Positions 10,393 to 19,974 are shown, counted from the first letter of the stretch. The stretch: 64,000 nucleotides of DNA from Arthrospira sp. PCC 9108 (GCA_016745315.1 CP066886.1:3844501-3908500); one strand, 5' to 3'. Numbers and translations are program-made. Notes: generated from the letters alone by a model not told the origin.

Positions 10393-11279
10393 GTTATGGT
10401 CGAAAGGGAAGTCACCTTCCCCGACTCCACTTCAAAACCGTACTTGAGACTTTCATCTCATACGGCTCCTGATGTGAATACCCCTTTGTCAGTGGGAACA
10501 GGGCTACAACCCCCTGCTTTATGACCTCAACTTTCGGAGCTATATACACACGTAGTCATTAACTCGTTTTCGTCATAACACTCTTAGTTGTTGTGGTCTC
10601 TATATCCACACCGTGACTAGTGGGCATATCCTAACCATTACAGTTAGGCATTAGCTTTCAGTCACATCCTTTTCCCTTAAAGGCATACGCTTACACTTTT
10701 CGCTACTCCACAAGTACATCCTGCCACTTGAGAGCCAATGAGGGGTTTAAACGTTCCATCTATGCGGGCATTCCATCTTTAGATTCGTCCTATCCACCGG
10801 GGTACTTTAAAGGTCTGTGAAGGTGGTGGTAATATACCCCTTCTTTTCCCCGTGCTCTTTTGAGCGCAGCGTATCAACCTATTTCGCTACTAGAGTATTA
10901 CGATGGTTCAAGCCGGACATTCGGTTTCCCTAATCATGGATGGTTGGCAGTGGTCGCCTCTGGTAGTAGGTTCTACTTCACGCCTTCCGTTCCCCGCTTC
11001 AATCCTGGGGTTATGATTCCCAAAACTGGGGGTGGCTATCGCCGTTACTCTCAACCTTACGTTATACTCAAGGGGTTCACAACTCCCCTCTTTTTTTCGC
11101 TCAGTCTTGACCTTGAGTCTCTCTGCCTTATCTGGTTGTCGAAGCCAGATGTTGAGACACATAGATAGTTATGGGATGGTCAGGGGTGCGAATCCCTTAT
11201 ATTCCACCAAGGGGTGGAAGTCCCACTAGGAGGTTATTTAAGGCATTGCAGCCCTATTTCACTCCTAAACGTCTCGCAC
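10393..11279 (-). mobile_element. ORF-less group II intron G nested in intron E
   Basis: The 5' end GTGCGAGACG is at 11279, domain V at about 10433-10468, and the 3' end CGACCATAAC at 10393. Length is 887 nt. The interrupted host segment reads GGGGGTGGCT|ATCGCCGTTACTC, which is continuous in every other intron of the family here, so the boundaries are exact to within a base or two. Confidence 0.8.
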
Positions 11280-11512
11280 ATCGCCGTTACTCTTAACGCA
11301 ATTGTTAAGGAATCGTTAAGATTTCCGGTTTTGCGTTTTGACCTTGAGTTCCCTGCCTTGTTTTGTATATTTCTATACCAAACGTTGGGACATATAAACA
11401 GTTATGAGGATGGTCAGGAATGTGTTCCTTATATTCAGCCGAGGGGCTAAAGTCCCCACCAGGCGGTTATTTCGGGTATTGCAACCCTATTTCATGCCTG
11501 AACGTTTCGCAC

Positions 11513-12691
11513 CCGCCATCAATGATAGCACAACTTTTCCAGGAACCCGTCTTAAAGTGACGCTGATCAGCATATTCCAAACCAATTTGATAACCCCCTG
11601 ACCGGATTTTTTGCACCTGTTCCAAAACATCTAAACTCAGTTTACTGCTGACAGTTTTACCCTCAATAAAAGTAGTTGAACTGCTACTATCTCCCTGCCA
11701 ATTAGATAGTCCTAAATCATCAAAAGCATGGGGAGGGATGACCGGGTTATAGGGAAGGTGTGGTTGATTAATCGGTTGAGGATGGCGGTTAATTGGCTGA
11801 GAATTAACCGTGCGGAATTGGTTATATTCTTCCACCAAGCGTAGTTTCTGGATTTGCTGCTGTTCTTTTACCATAGCACGCCCAGACTCGATCAGGTGTT
11901 GAAGACTAAAATCAGGCTGAGGAAGTTCGGGGGGTTTTTTCCACACTATCAACTAGGCGGCGCGAGATTTTATCTAAGCCTTGATGATAGATAAACTCGC
12001 GGATTTGTTCGTCATAAATACGCGATCGCATAGCACTAAAGAAATCAATCGCCTGTCCGGTAAACTCATCAACCAATTTGATAATCTGACTATCCGAGAG
12101 TGAATCATCAGCAAAAATTCCCCGCACAATAGCAATGCGATCCTCCCGGCTAGATTCCCCATAAAACTTATCCATCCGACCATCGCGAATTAAAGGGGCG
12201 TAGAGGGTAGAGAAATCATTTCCCGTTATAATAATCGGAATCCGATGTAATGGGGTTTCATCATAACTTCCGGGTAATTGCACATTAGTAGGATTATCGG
12301 CAATATTCATTAGTGTAGCATTAACTAATTGAGTGTTAACCGTGTATTTAGTTCCTGAGTCAAACCTGCCAGCCCCGGCATCAAAATCATTAATAAAAAT
12401 GGCGCACATTTGACCTTTTACCCGCACCTGTTCGGCCGCTTCCCGATACCGTAGCCGTAGCAGTCGGGAGGGGTCTCCGGCATCAGGACTTTCTAATTCT
12501 CCCCCAGAAATCATCACGGGTTCAATTCCCATGGTCTTAAAGACAAGTTCACATTGGAAGGTTTTGCCTTCTCCGTTGCGTCCGTGTATTCCTAAAATTA
12601 GGGGAACTTTTATCCGGGGAATATCTAAAAAGTTTTTGGTAATATGGACGGAAACCTTATCAAGAAATCGATGTGAAATGTAGTAAGACAT
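11513..12691 (-). CDS. rca: Rubisco activase, first exon (AAA+ core and start of SSUL domain)
   Basis: The product remodels inhibited Rubisco. AAA+ motifs seen: Walker A GIHGRNGEGKTFQ (about residue 33), Walker B AIFINDFDAGAG (about 98) and sensor 1 IPIIITGND (about 152). After the core comes a linker, then SLDVLEQVQKI, GYQIGLEYADQRHFK and TGSWKSC, which is an SSUL domain as in CcmM. The AAA core frame breaks at a C6 run (11929-11934): VDSVEK should continue PPELPQPDFSLQHL, but one extra C sends it to an early stop. The SSUL domain is cut after IIDGG by group II intron E and completed at 5294-5421. It diverges from hemC. A true frameshift would yield a core-only activase. Confidence 0.8.
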
Positions 12692-13107
12692 AAATCTATT
12701 TTTGTGATAGTTATTAACCCAATTTTAGCGGGTTGGGTGCATCATAATCTCTCGCGAAAGGGCGGGTTGATTAATCTTCTGGCTCGTGGGGTCGGAACTA
12801 GCGCAGGGCTGCGATTCATATTATCGCCCTCTCCGACTCCCCCAGCCCTCTAGGTAGGGGGAACCATGATTGTCCCATTACCATTGTGATTGTGTCCCCG
12901 ATGGGGTAGGCTAGATCGAGTGCAACTAACCGAACTAATATTTATTTTAGAGAGCGATCGCACAATTGATGTCAGCCACTAAGTCTAACCAGCCGGGACA
13001 AGACTGGCTAAGTTAACATTCCCCCAAAAGGGCGCTGTGGAGAGGACCATCAATTTCAACATTAAACCGTTCTAATCAGGACGGGGTTTCAGAGTCAAGG
13101 AGTTTCG
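12692..13107. promoter_or_regulatory. Divergent rca/hemC intergenic region
   Basis: These 416 bp without a gene lie between two divergent genes, so both promoters should be here. I see an HIP1-type site at about 12954 and inverted AGCCGGGACAAGACTGGCT near 12990, but no promoter boxes clear enough to assign. Confidence 0.4.
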
Positions 13108-14076
13108 ATGACAACATCTGTATCTGCCCAAACCCGTACCATTCGCATTGCTTCACGCAAAAGCCAACTCGCCCTAGTTCAAACTTACTGGGTTCAGGAA
13201 GAACTACAAAAGCGCTTTCCTGATATCAAGTTTGAAGTTCATACCATGTCCACCCAGGGGGATAAAATCCTAGATGTAGCCCTAGCCAAAATTGGGGATA
13301 AGGGACTGTTCACCAAGGAACTAGAAGTGGGGATGCTTAACCATGATACTGATATGGCGGTGCATTCCCTCAAAGATTTACCAACAAACCTCCCAGAAGG
13401 TCTAATGCTGGGCTGTGTGACTGAACGGGAAGACCCCGCAGATGCTTTGGTAGTCCACGAAAACCATCGCGACAAACAACTAGACACTCTGCCACCCGGT
13501 GCGGTGGTCGGTACGTCTTCCCTGCGTCGTCTGGCACAACTACGCCACAATTTCCCGCATTTGGAATTTAAGGATATTCGCGGGAACCTGAACACGCGCC
13601 TGCAAAAATTGGATGAGGGTCAGTATGATGCGATAATTTTAGCAGTGGCTGGACTGAAACGGTTGGGAATGGCCGATCGCATTCATCAAGTGATTCCGGC
13701 TGAAATATCTCTGCACGCGGTGGGACAGGGGGCTCTGGGTATTGAATGCCGAGAGGGAGATACGGAAATTTTAGAGGTGGTGAAAGCCTTGGAACATACG
13801 GCGACAGCCCAAAGGTGTCACAGTGAACGGGCATTTTTGCGGGAATTAGAAGGGGGTTGTCAGGTTCCTATTGGTGTTAATACTATGGTGGAAGGCGATC
13901 GTCTAACTTTAACGGGAATGGTGGCTAGTTTGGACGGAAAACGCCTAATTAAAGATACAGTGACCGGACAGGCTAGTGACGCGGAACAGTTGGGGATTGA
14001 ATTAGCTAACCAACTGAAACAACAGGGGGCTGAGGAAATCTTAGCGGAAATTTTTGCCGAAGTTCAGCGCAGTTAA
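13108..14076 (+). CDS. hemC: Hydroxymethylbilane synthase (porphobilinogen deaminase)
   Basis: It polymerises four porphobilinogens to hydroxymethylbilane in tetrapyrrole (heme and chlorophyll) synthesis, in the cytosol. The 322 residues are full length. Recognisable segments are RIASRKSQLALVQT near the N-terminus, STQGDKILDVALAKIGDKG, VHSLKDLPT, GTSSLRRLAQL, RGNLNTRL and LEGGCQVPIGV, whose cysteine carries the dipyrromethane cofactor. The ATG at 13108 is preceded by a CAAGGAG ribosome-binding site. A muramidase gene starts 24 bp downstream on the same strand. Nothing looks abnormal. Confidence 0.97.
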   Translation: MTTSVSAQTRTIRIASRKSQLALVQTYWVQEELQKRFPDIKFEVHTMSTQGDKILDVALAKIGDKGLFTKELEVGMLNHDTDMAVHSLKDLPTNLPEGLMLGCVTEREDPADALVVHENHRDKQLDTLPPGAVVGTSSLRRLAQLRHNFPHLEFKDIRGNLNTRLQKLDEGQYDAIILAVAGLKRLGMADRIHQVIPAEISLHAVGQGALGIECREGDTEILEVVKALEHTATAQRCHSERAFLRELEGGCQVPIGVNTMVEGDRLTLTGMVASLDGKRLIKDTVTGQASDAEQLGIELANQLKQQGAEEILAEIFAEVQRS

Positions 14077-14099
14077 ACTTCACGCATGGGTGAGTAATT

Positions 14100-14786
14100 A
14101 TGACAGCATCTGATGATAATTTTCAAATTGCCCTTAAATTTACCCTGAAATGGGAGGGCGGCGTTGGACACCCGGAAGACCTGGGAGGTGTGGTTAATTA
14201 TGGCATCACCCAGGCGACCTACGACACCTATTTAAAAAATAAGGGTCAGGGGTCGAAATCGGTTCGGCAAATTACTCAGCCAGAGGTGGAGGAGGTCTAT
14301 TATACGATGTACTGGATACCGTCAAAGGCGGATTTGATGGTGTTACCTTTGGCGGTGGTTCAGTTTGATACGGCGGTTAATTTTAGTGTGCGCGCCAGTA
14401 TTGAGTTTTTACAAGAAACTCTGGGAGGGTTGACTGTAGATGGTCGCTTTGGACCGAAAAGCCAAGGGGTGCTTGAACAAAATAATAACCTGGAAACTGC
14501 CCAAAGATACTGTCAGGCTCGCATTGACTACCGCTACCAACGGGTTCAGGCTAACCCTAGCCAACAGATATTTTTGGAGGGTTGGCTAAGACGCGATCGC
14601 GATTTATTGGGTTATGTTACTCAATTAGGCGGCGGTCAGGCTCCGGTTATTGATCCGCCCAAACCACCGAACACACCGAAACCACCGAACACGGAAACCT
14701 CGAAAGATTCGGAAATTTTGGATAAACTCCAACAGGCGATCGCCCTTTTGCAAGAGGTAGCACAAAGCCTTAAACAAAAGGATTGA
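14100..14786 (+). CDS. GH108-type N-acetylmuramidase with peptidoglycan-binding half
   Basis: A peptidoglycan hydrolase of 228 residues. The N-terminal half carries the GH108 signature TLKWEGGVGHPEDLGG, with the catalytic glutamate in WEGG, and VNYGITQATYD. The second half (about residues 90-165) is a PG_binding_3-like domain with LTVDGRFGPKS. The C-terminus is a proline-rich linker (PKPPNTPKPPNT) followed by a short coiled-coil helix. No signal peptide is seen, as in many phage-type lysins. It follows hemC by 24 bp and may be cotranscribed. A prophage-derived origin is plausible but not shown. Confidence 0.85.
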   Translation: MTASDDNFQIALKFTLKWEGGVGHPEDLGGVVNYGITQATYDTYLKNKGQGSKSVRQITQPEVEEVYYTMYWIPSKADLMVLPLAVVQFDTAVNFSVRASIEFLQETLGGLTVDGRFGPKSQGVLEQNNNLETAQRYCQARIDYRYQRVQANPSQQIFLEGWLRRDRDLLGYVTQLGGGQAPVIDPPKPPNTPKPPNTETSKDSEILDKLQQAIALLQEVAQSLKQKD

Positions 14787-14822
14787 CCTTTGACACTCCT
14801 CGCGCTAAAGCGACGAGGATTC

Positions 14823-16961
14823 TTAAATAGTCCAAATACGAACTCTTAATGGCGTAGTCAATGCGCCTCTACTGACTCCATTGAGATTTAATCCCAATGT
14901 GGCCGATACTTTACGAATGATGTTAGCTGCTGCATTACAATCAGCATTGATATATTGATTGAATGGTGCGAGACGTTGAGGAGACCAAATAAGACTGCAA
15001 TGCATGAAATAACCTCCTCGATGGGCCTCAACCACCCCTTAACTGTTTATATGTCCCAACGCTTAGACGTTATGAATCTAAGTAAGGCACGGGAACTCAA
15101 GGTCAATCCCATTTTAAGAAATCGCAATTCACCGTCCAGGTATACCTAGGAGGAGTACTAAAACCACTTGGGGCGATTATGGGAAAGAGTAACGGCGATA
15201 GCCACCCCCAGTTTTGGGAATCACAACCCCAGGATTGAAGCGGGGAACGGAAGGCGTGAAGTAGAACCTACTACCAGACCGACCACTGCCAACCATCCAT
15301 GACTAAGGAAATCTGAATGTTCCGACTTGAACCATCGTATCAATAAGCAGCGAAATAGGTTTACACGCTGCGCCCAAAAGGGTAAGGAGAAAAGTAGGGT
15401 AATCATACCAACACCTACACAGACCTTTAAAAGTACCCCGGTGGAGAGGACAAGTCTAAAGATGGAATGCCCGTATAAACGGAACGTTTAAACTCCTCTA
15501 AACTCCTCATTGGCTCTCGGCAAGTATACCAATATTTGTTGAGTAGCGAAAAGTGTAAGTGTATGCCTTTGAGGGGAAAGGATGTGACTGAAAGCTAATG
15601 CCTAACTGTAATGGTTGGGATATGCCCACTAGTCACGGTGTGGATATAGAGACTGCGGTAAGTAAGAGTCCTACGGCGAAGGCGAGTTTAAAGACTACGC
15701 AAGTCATATAGCTCTGAAAGTTGAAGTCATAAAGCAGAGAGTTGTTACTCTGTTCCTACTGACAATAGGGTATCTACATCAGGATCCGTGTGATGGGAAA
15801 CTATCAAGCACGGTTTGGAAGTGGAGTTGGAGAAGGTGACTTCTCTTTCGACCATAACCAGTGCGGTATAAACCTCGTTTTACTCGTTGTCCTGACGGCT
15901 TCCAATTGTCGGGTTTTTCACCGAATTCAGGAAGAAAATCATGCTCAAGAAAACTAGCTTTTGAGGTATAAGATTCCTCGGTTTCTATAAACTCAATTCC
16001 ATAATGAGAACAAAGCTCTTGGATTCGAGACTTCAATCGTGCGGTGGGAATCTGAATAAAGTTATGATTCCCTTTACTTCCAAGGGTAGCACCATTTTTT
16101 TGTCCTTTATTCCAACCAAAAACAAGACGACCGATACTGTTTTTGAGGCAATGGTTAATAACTACTATGGCAGCTTTATTGATAGCATCCCTAACCTGAC
16201 GATTCCGTTTTTCAGTGGGATAAAGCATTACTCCAAAAACCTTGAGGTTTACCATTTTTATGATAAGCAACTTGCTTGTTGTACCACTGGTTAAAGGATT
16301 TCAAATGCTTGCCATCAACAATGAAACTGGTTCCTACGTTACTCACACAAGTTAACCAATTATCAATTCCATGATCTATTCCTAACACCTGGTTTTTATC
16401 AAGTTTAATATTTTCAGCCTGAACTTGATAAATAAACTCGGCATAAAAACATTTATTCCGAGGAAGAATACGAACTTCTTTGATTGAATCCCAGTTGAGG
16501 TTAGATGGCATGGGTAATAAAAATGAATCAATCCCAAACCATGCTTTAACCTGATTTCCTAGCGGAATTCTAATTCCCCCCGGGGTTAACTTCAACCATC
16601 GAACCGGATAGGAAACTGTAAATAGCCCGGGCTTCCTGTATTTAGGAGGACGGGGCTTTTCTTCTAACTTTCCACCTCGCCACAATTTGAGAAGTTCTTT
16701 ATAAGAACTCATGGCTTCTACTACTGAATTGCAAGTTGGTTGAGCAGAAGAAACATACATGGCCTTAAAATGCTGGTTGGCACTTTTAGACATCTCAGAA
16801 CAAACGGCTCCCCTATTAACAAAAACGTGCTTTTTGAAAAGCATTTGCCTAGCGTAATAAAGAGCGCAATTGTAGATCTTGTTAGATTCTGAACAAAGAT
16901 ACTCGATAATCGCCTCAATATCACGACTGGTATGAATTAGAACCTGTTGACAACCATACAT
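14823..16961 (-). pseudogene. tnpB: TnpB (RNA-guided nuclease, IS605) broken by a frameshift and an intron
   Basis: N-terminal part 16961-16212: TnpB fold with VLGIDHGIDNWL, the first RuvC aspartate motif. The frame changes near 16225, and 15859 to about 16260 continues with EKRNRQVRDAINKAAIV, GRLVFGWNKGQK and the RuvC glutamate region FIETEESYTSKAS. The gene is cut at KRGLYRT by group II intron H and resumes at 14965 with FNQYINADCNAAANI, the third RuvC aspartate. The intron lies antisense, so splicing could not repair tnpB. It is non-functional as read. Confidence 0.85.
14966..15858 (+). mobile_element. ORF-less group II intron H, antisense in tnpB
   Basis: The 5' end GTGCGAGACG is at 14966, domain V at about 15782-15815, and the 3' end CGACCATAAC at 15858. 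Length is 893 nt. Domain V carries GATCCG where the other copies have GAGCCG, and its loop strand reads GGGAAACT, so catalytic activity is doubtful. The target is the conserved C-terminal tnpB sequence, on the non-coding strand. Confidence 0.75.
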
Positions 16962-17013
16962 CTTTTTGTCGTTTACTGTAATATGATCAACATTATAGCC
17001 ATTAAATATAAAA

Positions 17014-17424
17014 TTGACAATGAGAAAGAAAAGTTTTGAGTATCAACACTATAATCACTCTATCGGGCTGGCTATTGTCCATTTGGTTTTTGTCCCAAAA
17101 CGAAGGAAGCCTGTTCTCAAAGGCGATATTCGGAACAGGCTTTATCAAATCTGGCAGGAGTTGGCAACGGAAAAGAATTGGAATATTCGAGCTGGTGAGA
17201 TAGCACCTGATCACGTCCATCTTTTTATTGAGTTTCCCCCAACAATCCCAATTCATTTAATTGTTAGGTTTTTCAAAGGGAGATCTTCTAATTTCCTTCG
17301 GAAAGAATTTCCTGAATTATTGAAACTACCTAGCTTATGGAGTAAAAGTTATTTTTTTAGTACCGCAGGTAATGTCAGTGCGACAACTATCCAGAAATAT
17401 ATTGAAGATCCGCATCATCATTAA
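17014..17424 (+). CDS. tnpA: IS200/IS605 Y1 transposase TnpA
   Basis: This 136-residue HUH single-strand transposase recognises the terminal hairpins and cuts with one tyrosine. Seen: HLVFVPKRRKPVL near residue 24, the HUH motif DHVHLFIEFPP (about 69-79), and the C-terminal helix with the catalytic tyrosine in TTIQKYIEDPHHH. Length is typical. The alternative start MRKKSFEYQHYN at 17020 is equally possible. It is divergent from tnpB with a 52-bp gap. It looks intact and could still mobilise the element. Confidence 0.9.
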   Translation: MTMRKKSFEYQHYNHSIGLAIVHLVFVPKRRKPVLKGDIRNRLYQIWQELATEKNWNIRAGEIAPDHVHLFIEFPPTIPIHLIVRFFKGRSSNFLRKEFPELLKLPSLWSKSYFFSTAGNVSATTIQKYIEDPHHH

Positions 17425-17522
17425 TTGAATGCGGATAAATCCGCCGAGTCACTTTTCCGCCTCGCTCTAAAGAGACGAGGCTACCAAGTTTCTATCTTAT
17501 TCCCAAACTTTCACCAATAAAA

Positions 17523-17549
17523 ACCCCGACCTAGGGAATTGGATCGGGG
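17523..17549 (-). terminator. Rho-independent terminator of the IS110-like gene
   Basis: On the minus strand CCCCGATCC...CCTAGGTCGGGG is followed by a T5 run. It lies 56 bp beyond the stop of the minus-strand transposase gene. Confidence 0.6.
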
Positions 17550-17604
17550 TACAAGTTTGATATGAGCATTATATGGGGATTATTACCGCATATCCCAGAG
17601 AGCC

Positions 17605-18867
17605 TTAAACAAAGTAAGTCTCAGCCAGCTTTCTGGATGTGGCATTCCTGGCAGCCTTGAGCGCCGCCCCAGAAACTTTGTTCCCTTTGTGGTATGCTCT
17701 AGTTACCCAATAAACTCTAAGCGAATGAGCCTCTGGAGATTTTGGTAGGCAATCGTAGGGGGTTGTCGCGATCGCACCCCCACCCGGTTTCTGTTCACGA
17801 TGAGTCCCCCTCTCGACTGCCCGAACAACAAACTGATGCAACACCGATCGCGCCTCTTTGCTTCCTGTGAAACTACTCCGAGTGTCAGCCTTTCCAGATT
17901 GCACTTGAGTAGACCCCAAACCGCAAAGCTGCCGGAATCGTCTCATAGCCTTAGACTTAGGGAGACATTTAAACATCTCATCAAACGGAACGCACCGGGT
18001 AAGTAGCCAGCCCCGTTCTCGGCAGCCAAAACCAAACTTGTCAAACACCCGATGGTAGCAATCAAACTCTGGTAGGTTCAGATAGCTTAGTAGCTCTTGC
18101 TCTACCATTGCCTCTGACTGATGCCACATACAAATCTGTTGGGCTAGTCGGGCAGTTATTTCACTGATGCCAGTGCCTTCCCCCGCCGCGATCGCCTTCG
18201 CGTATTCATTGTCAAACTTGGTTTTAATCCCTTTGGGAATTTCCCAACTACCTTGGGAAGTCCAGCCACAAGCCCAACCCCACCACGCAGGCAGTTTGTC
18301 CGGGTCTAATTTCCCAGATTCTTTTTTAACTCTAACTTTTGCTTTGGCTGGAAACTCATAGACCAGTCGAGACTTGGCTTGGTTTATCGTTTGGGTGCGG
18401 GGCTTGTTGAATGACCCAATATCTCTTAGGCATTGTTCAATTTTCGCTACTTCTGGCGGCCGCTCCCTTACCCAATACCTGCGATCGTAGGCAATTTGGT
18501 AATGCTGGAAGTATGTGGCAACCATGAGCAAAGCATCGTAGGGGTCAGACTTGTTAGACGTTCCCCCATAGCTTTTCCGAGTGTCCTTAATCATCGTCTG
18601 ATCTACTTTCAGCACAGGGATTCCCTCCCGATGTAAGCAGTCAATCCAGAATCTGCTATAAGTTCGGGTCGGCTCTAATATCACCACAGACGGCTCCAAA
18701 GACACAAGAAACTGGATAGACTTTGCATTTGCTTCTAGCTTTCGGTGGCACTCAGCAAATGCGGGAGACTCGTAAAAATCCCGCAACGCACCCGCTGGCA
18801 TAAATTCTAGCCACACGGCATCGCACCACGATGAGCTAACATCAAGGCCTACAATTAAACTATTCAT
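17605..18867 (-). CDS. IS110-like DEDD transposase (RuvC-fold recombinase)
   Basis: This 420-residue protein has the IS110 layout. The N-terminal RuvC-like domain has LIVGLDVSSS (first Asp), the glutamate motif VILEPTRTYSRFW, and KSDPYDALLM (two Asp) at about residue 106. The C-terminal transposase-20 domain has FRQLCGLGSTQVQSGKA, with the serine used for DNA attachment in the family. In IS110 elements a bridge RNA encoded next to the transposase guides target choice; here the 274-bp 5' flank is non-coding and rich in hairpins. I cannot define the ends of the element. It looks intact. Confidence 0.8.
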   Translation of the reverse strand: MNSLIVGLDVSSSWCDAVWLEFMPAGALRDFYESPAFAECHRKLEANAKSIQFLVSLEPSVVILEPTRTYSRFWIDCLHREGIPVLKVDQTMIKDTRKSYGGTSNKSDPYDALLMVATYFQHYQIAYDRRYWVRERPPEVAKIEQCLRDIGSFNKPRTQTINQAKSRLVYEFPAKAKVRVKKESGKLDPDKLPAWWGWACGWTSQGSWEIPKGIKTKFDNEYAKAIAAGEGTGISEITARLAQQICMWHQSEAMVEQELLSYLNLPEFDCYHRVFDKFGFGCRERGWLLTRCVPFDEMFKCLPKSKAMRRFRQLCGLGSTQVQSGKADTRSSFTGSKEARSVLHQFVVRAVERGTHREQKPGGGAIATTPYDCLPKSPEAHSLRVYWVTRAYHKGNKVSGAALKAARNATSRKLAETYFV

Positions 18868-19141
18868 TTTTAACCTCTAGTGTTGTGGTTAATCGTTCCC
18901 ACGAAGCTGTTACGGCTCTCGCCCATTCTATCTGGGGGAACAAATCTCCCTAGAATCTAGCCGGGGTTGGAACCCGGCTAGAAGCAATTATTGACTTCTG
19001 CCCCCAGTAACAGGTTGGGGAGGGAAACCTCCCATTTCAATTCGGGGGGGCTAGTTATCAATGCGGTGGGAATCACCCGGTTATCCGCGACTTCCCCCCA
19101 GGTGTGAGGGGAAAGTTTCGTCCTTTACCGGCTAGGACTCA
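18868..19141 (-). ncRNA. Structured non-coding flank of the IS110-like gene, candidate bridge RNA
   Basis: No credible reading frame. It contains a 9-bp hairpin CTAGCCGGG/CCCGGCTAG near 18957-18981 and further GC-rich inverted segments around 19060-19110. Position immediately 5' of an IS110 transposase is where many family members encode the bridge RNA. Function is inferred from position only. Confidence 0.3.
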
Positions 19142-19405
19142 TCAGGCGGTGAAATCTAGATTTTCTAAAGCTGATAGTGTATATTCCAAGTCTGCATAAA
19201 TTTGATTGTGATACATTTCAAGCTGCATTGCATAATTATGCACATCTTGGAATCGTTCATCATTAGAGATAAAATCGATAACTCTTAGGTGAGTAATGGT
19301 GTTATCAATTTCCATTTTGGCTTTAATTAAACAGTTCGAGAAAGAGACTGCCTCTCGTGTCAAATCGACCCACGCGCAAAGAGAATTTTCATCCTCGCCA
19401 AACAA
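19142..19405 (-). CDS. Small hypothetical protein
   Basis: An 87-residue product predicted all-helical (FSNCLIKAKMEI, NYAMQLEMYHNQIY, LEYTLSALENL), weakly acidic, with no recognisable family. It precedes the IS110-like gene on the same strand. A start further upstream is not excluded. It may belong to the mobile region rather than the host. Confidence 0.45.
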   Translation of the reverse strand: MFGEDENSLCAWVDLTREAVSFSNCLIKAKMEIDNTITHLRVIDFISNDERFQDVHNYAMQLEMYHNQIYADLEYTLSALENLDFTA

Positions 19406-19613
19406 GTGACCAGGAAAATCCGCTGATGTTTTTTGTCCAGGCGGTGAAACCCGCTAGGCAAATTGGCGGCCTCGGCTTTTGGTTTGACCATAGGCTTTTT
19501 ACCTATATATAGGGTGTGCTTTTGCGATCGCCTGACCAACCCCAAGGCGATCGCATCAATCTACCAGCTTCCCCGCTCTCAACATCCGGCTTTTTACCTA
19601 TCGCGCTCGAATA

Positions 19614-19970
19614 ATGGAAGACCCGCAGCACGCTGTACGGGGAAAACAAGAAGTCAGTCTCGATGACGTTAACGGAAACAGCCGTCGGGCTACTGGATCA
19701 GATGGCTCTGGAGCTAAATCTGAATCGGTCCGAATTGGTGGAACAGATTGCCAGGGGGATAATTTCCAGTCAAGCGGGGAAAGTGTCCCCGGAACAGGCG
19801 GGAAAATTCTAGACCTGTTGGAGGAGTTGTTTGCTGGTTTCCATGAGTATGTCAAAAGCCATGAGGCTCGATTAGAGCAAAGACTGCAAGCCAACCGAGA
19901 CTATCAATCTCAAATGAAAAAACAAATGGAGAACATCCGACAGGAGATTCTCCAACAGGTTTCTAAATAA
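19614..19970 (+). CDS. Hypothetical coiled-coil protein
   Basis: A product of 118 residues: a low-complexity, Gly/Ser-rich first half followed from about residue 62 by long amphipathic helices (DLLEELFAGFHEYVKS, QMKKQMENIRQEILQQ) that predict a coiled coil. The frame closes directly before a strong terminator at 19975. The first half could be over-extended, since the opposite strand is also open here. Function is unknown. Confidence 0.5.
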   Translation: MEDPQHAVRGKQEVSLDDVNGNSRRATGSDGSGAKSESVRIGGTDCQGDNFQSSGESVPGTGGKILDLLEELFAGFHEYVKSHEARLEQRLQANRDYQSQMKKQMENIRQEILQQVSK

Positions 19971-19974
19971 ATTA

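Larger units (their letters stand above)
5422..11512 (-). mobile_element. Group II intron E in rca, host of two nested introns
   Basis: The 5' end GTGCGAAACG is at 11512 and the 3' end CGACCCCTAAT at 5422, with domain V at about 5464-5498. It is inserted in sense orientation in rca. Its own sequence (about 2.56 kb after removing intron F, 7457-10101, and intron G, 10393-11279) is normal for an ORF-bearing group II intron. Junctions support nesting: GGCT at 10389-10392 resumes at 11280 with ATCGCCGTTACTC, and GGGGTTAA at about 7450-7456 resumes at 10102 with CAACGTTCCG. Correct rca mRNA would require removing the inner introns first. Confidence 0.8.
14789..17485. mobile_element. IS200/IS605-family element with tnpA and interrupted tnpB
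   Basis: Divergent tnpA (plus) and tnpB (minus) are bounded by subterminal imperfect palindromes, CCTCG...CGAGG at about 14798-14818 and at 17459-17480. Both hairpins have AAAG at the tip, as the single-strand transposase of this family requires. The tnpB part contains an antisense group II intron. Exact ends are uncertain by a few bases. Confidence 0.75.

Noticed and set aside
11929..11934. Programmed frameshift as the sole explanation for rca
   Set aside because: No supporting stimulatory structure is evident and exon 2 carries a second independent lesion; decay or sequencing error is at least as likely.
13239..13834. Minus-strand open frames inside hemC
   Set aside because: Shadows of a strongly conserved gene in GC-rich codons.
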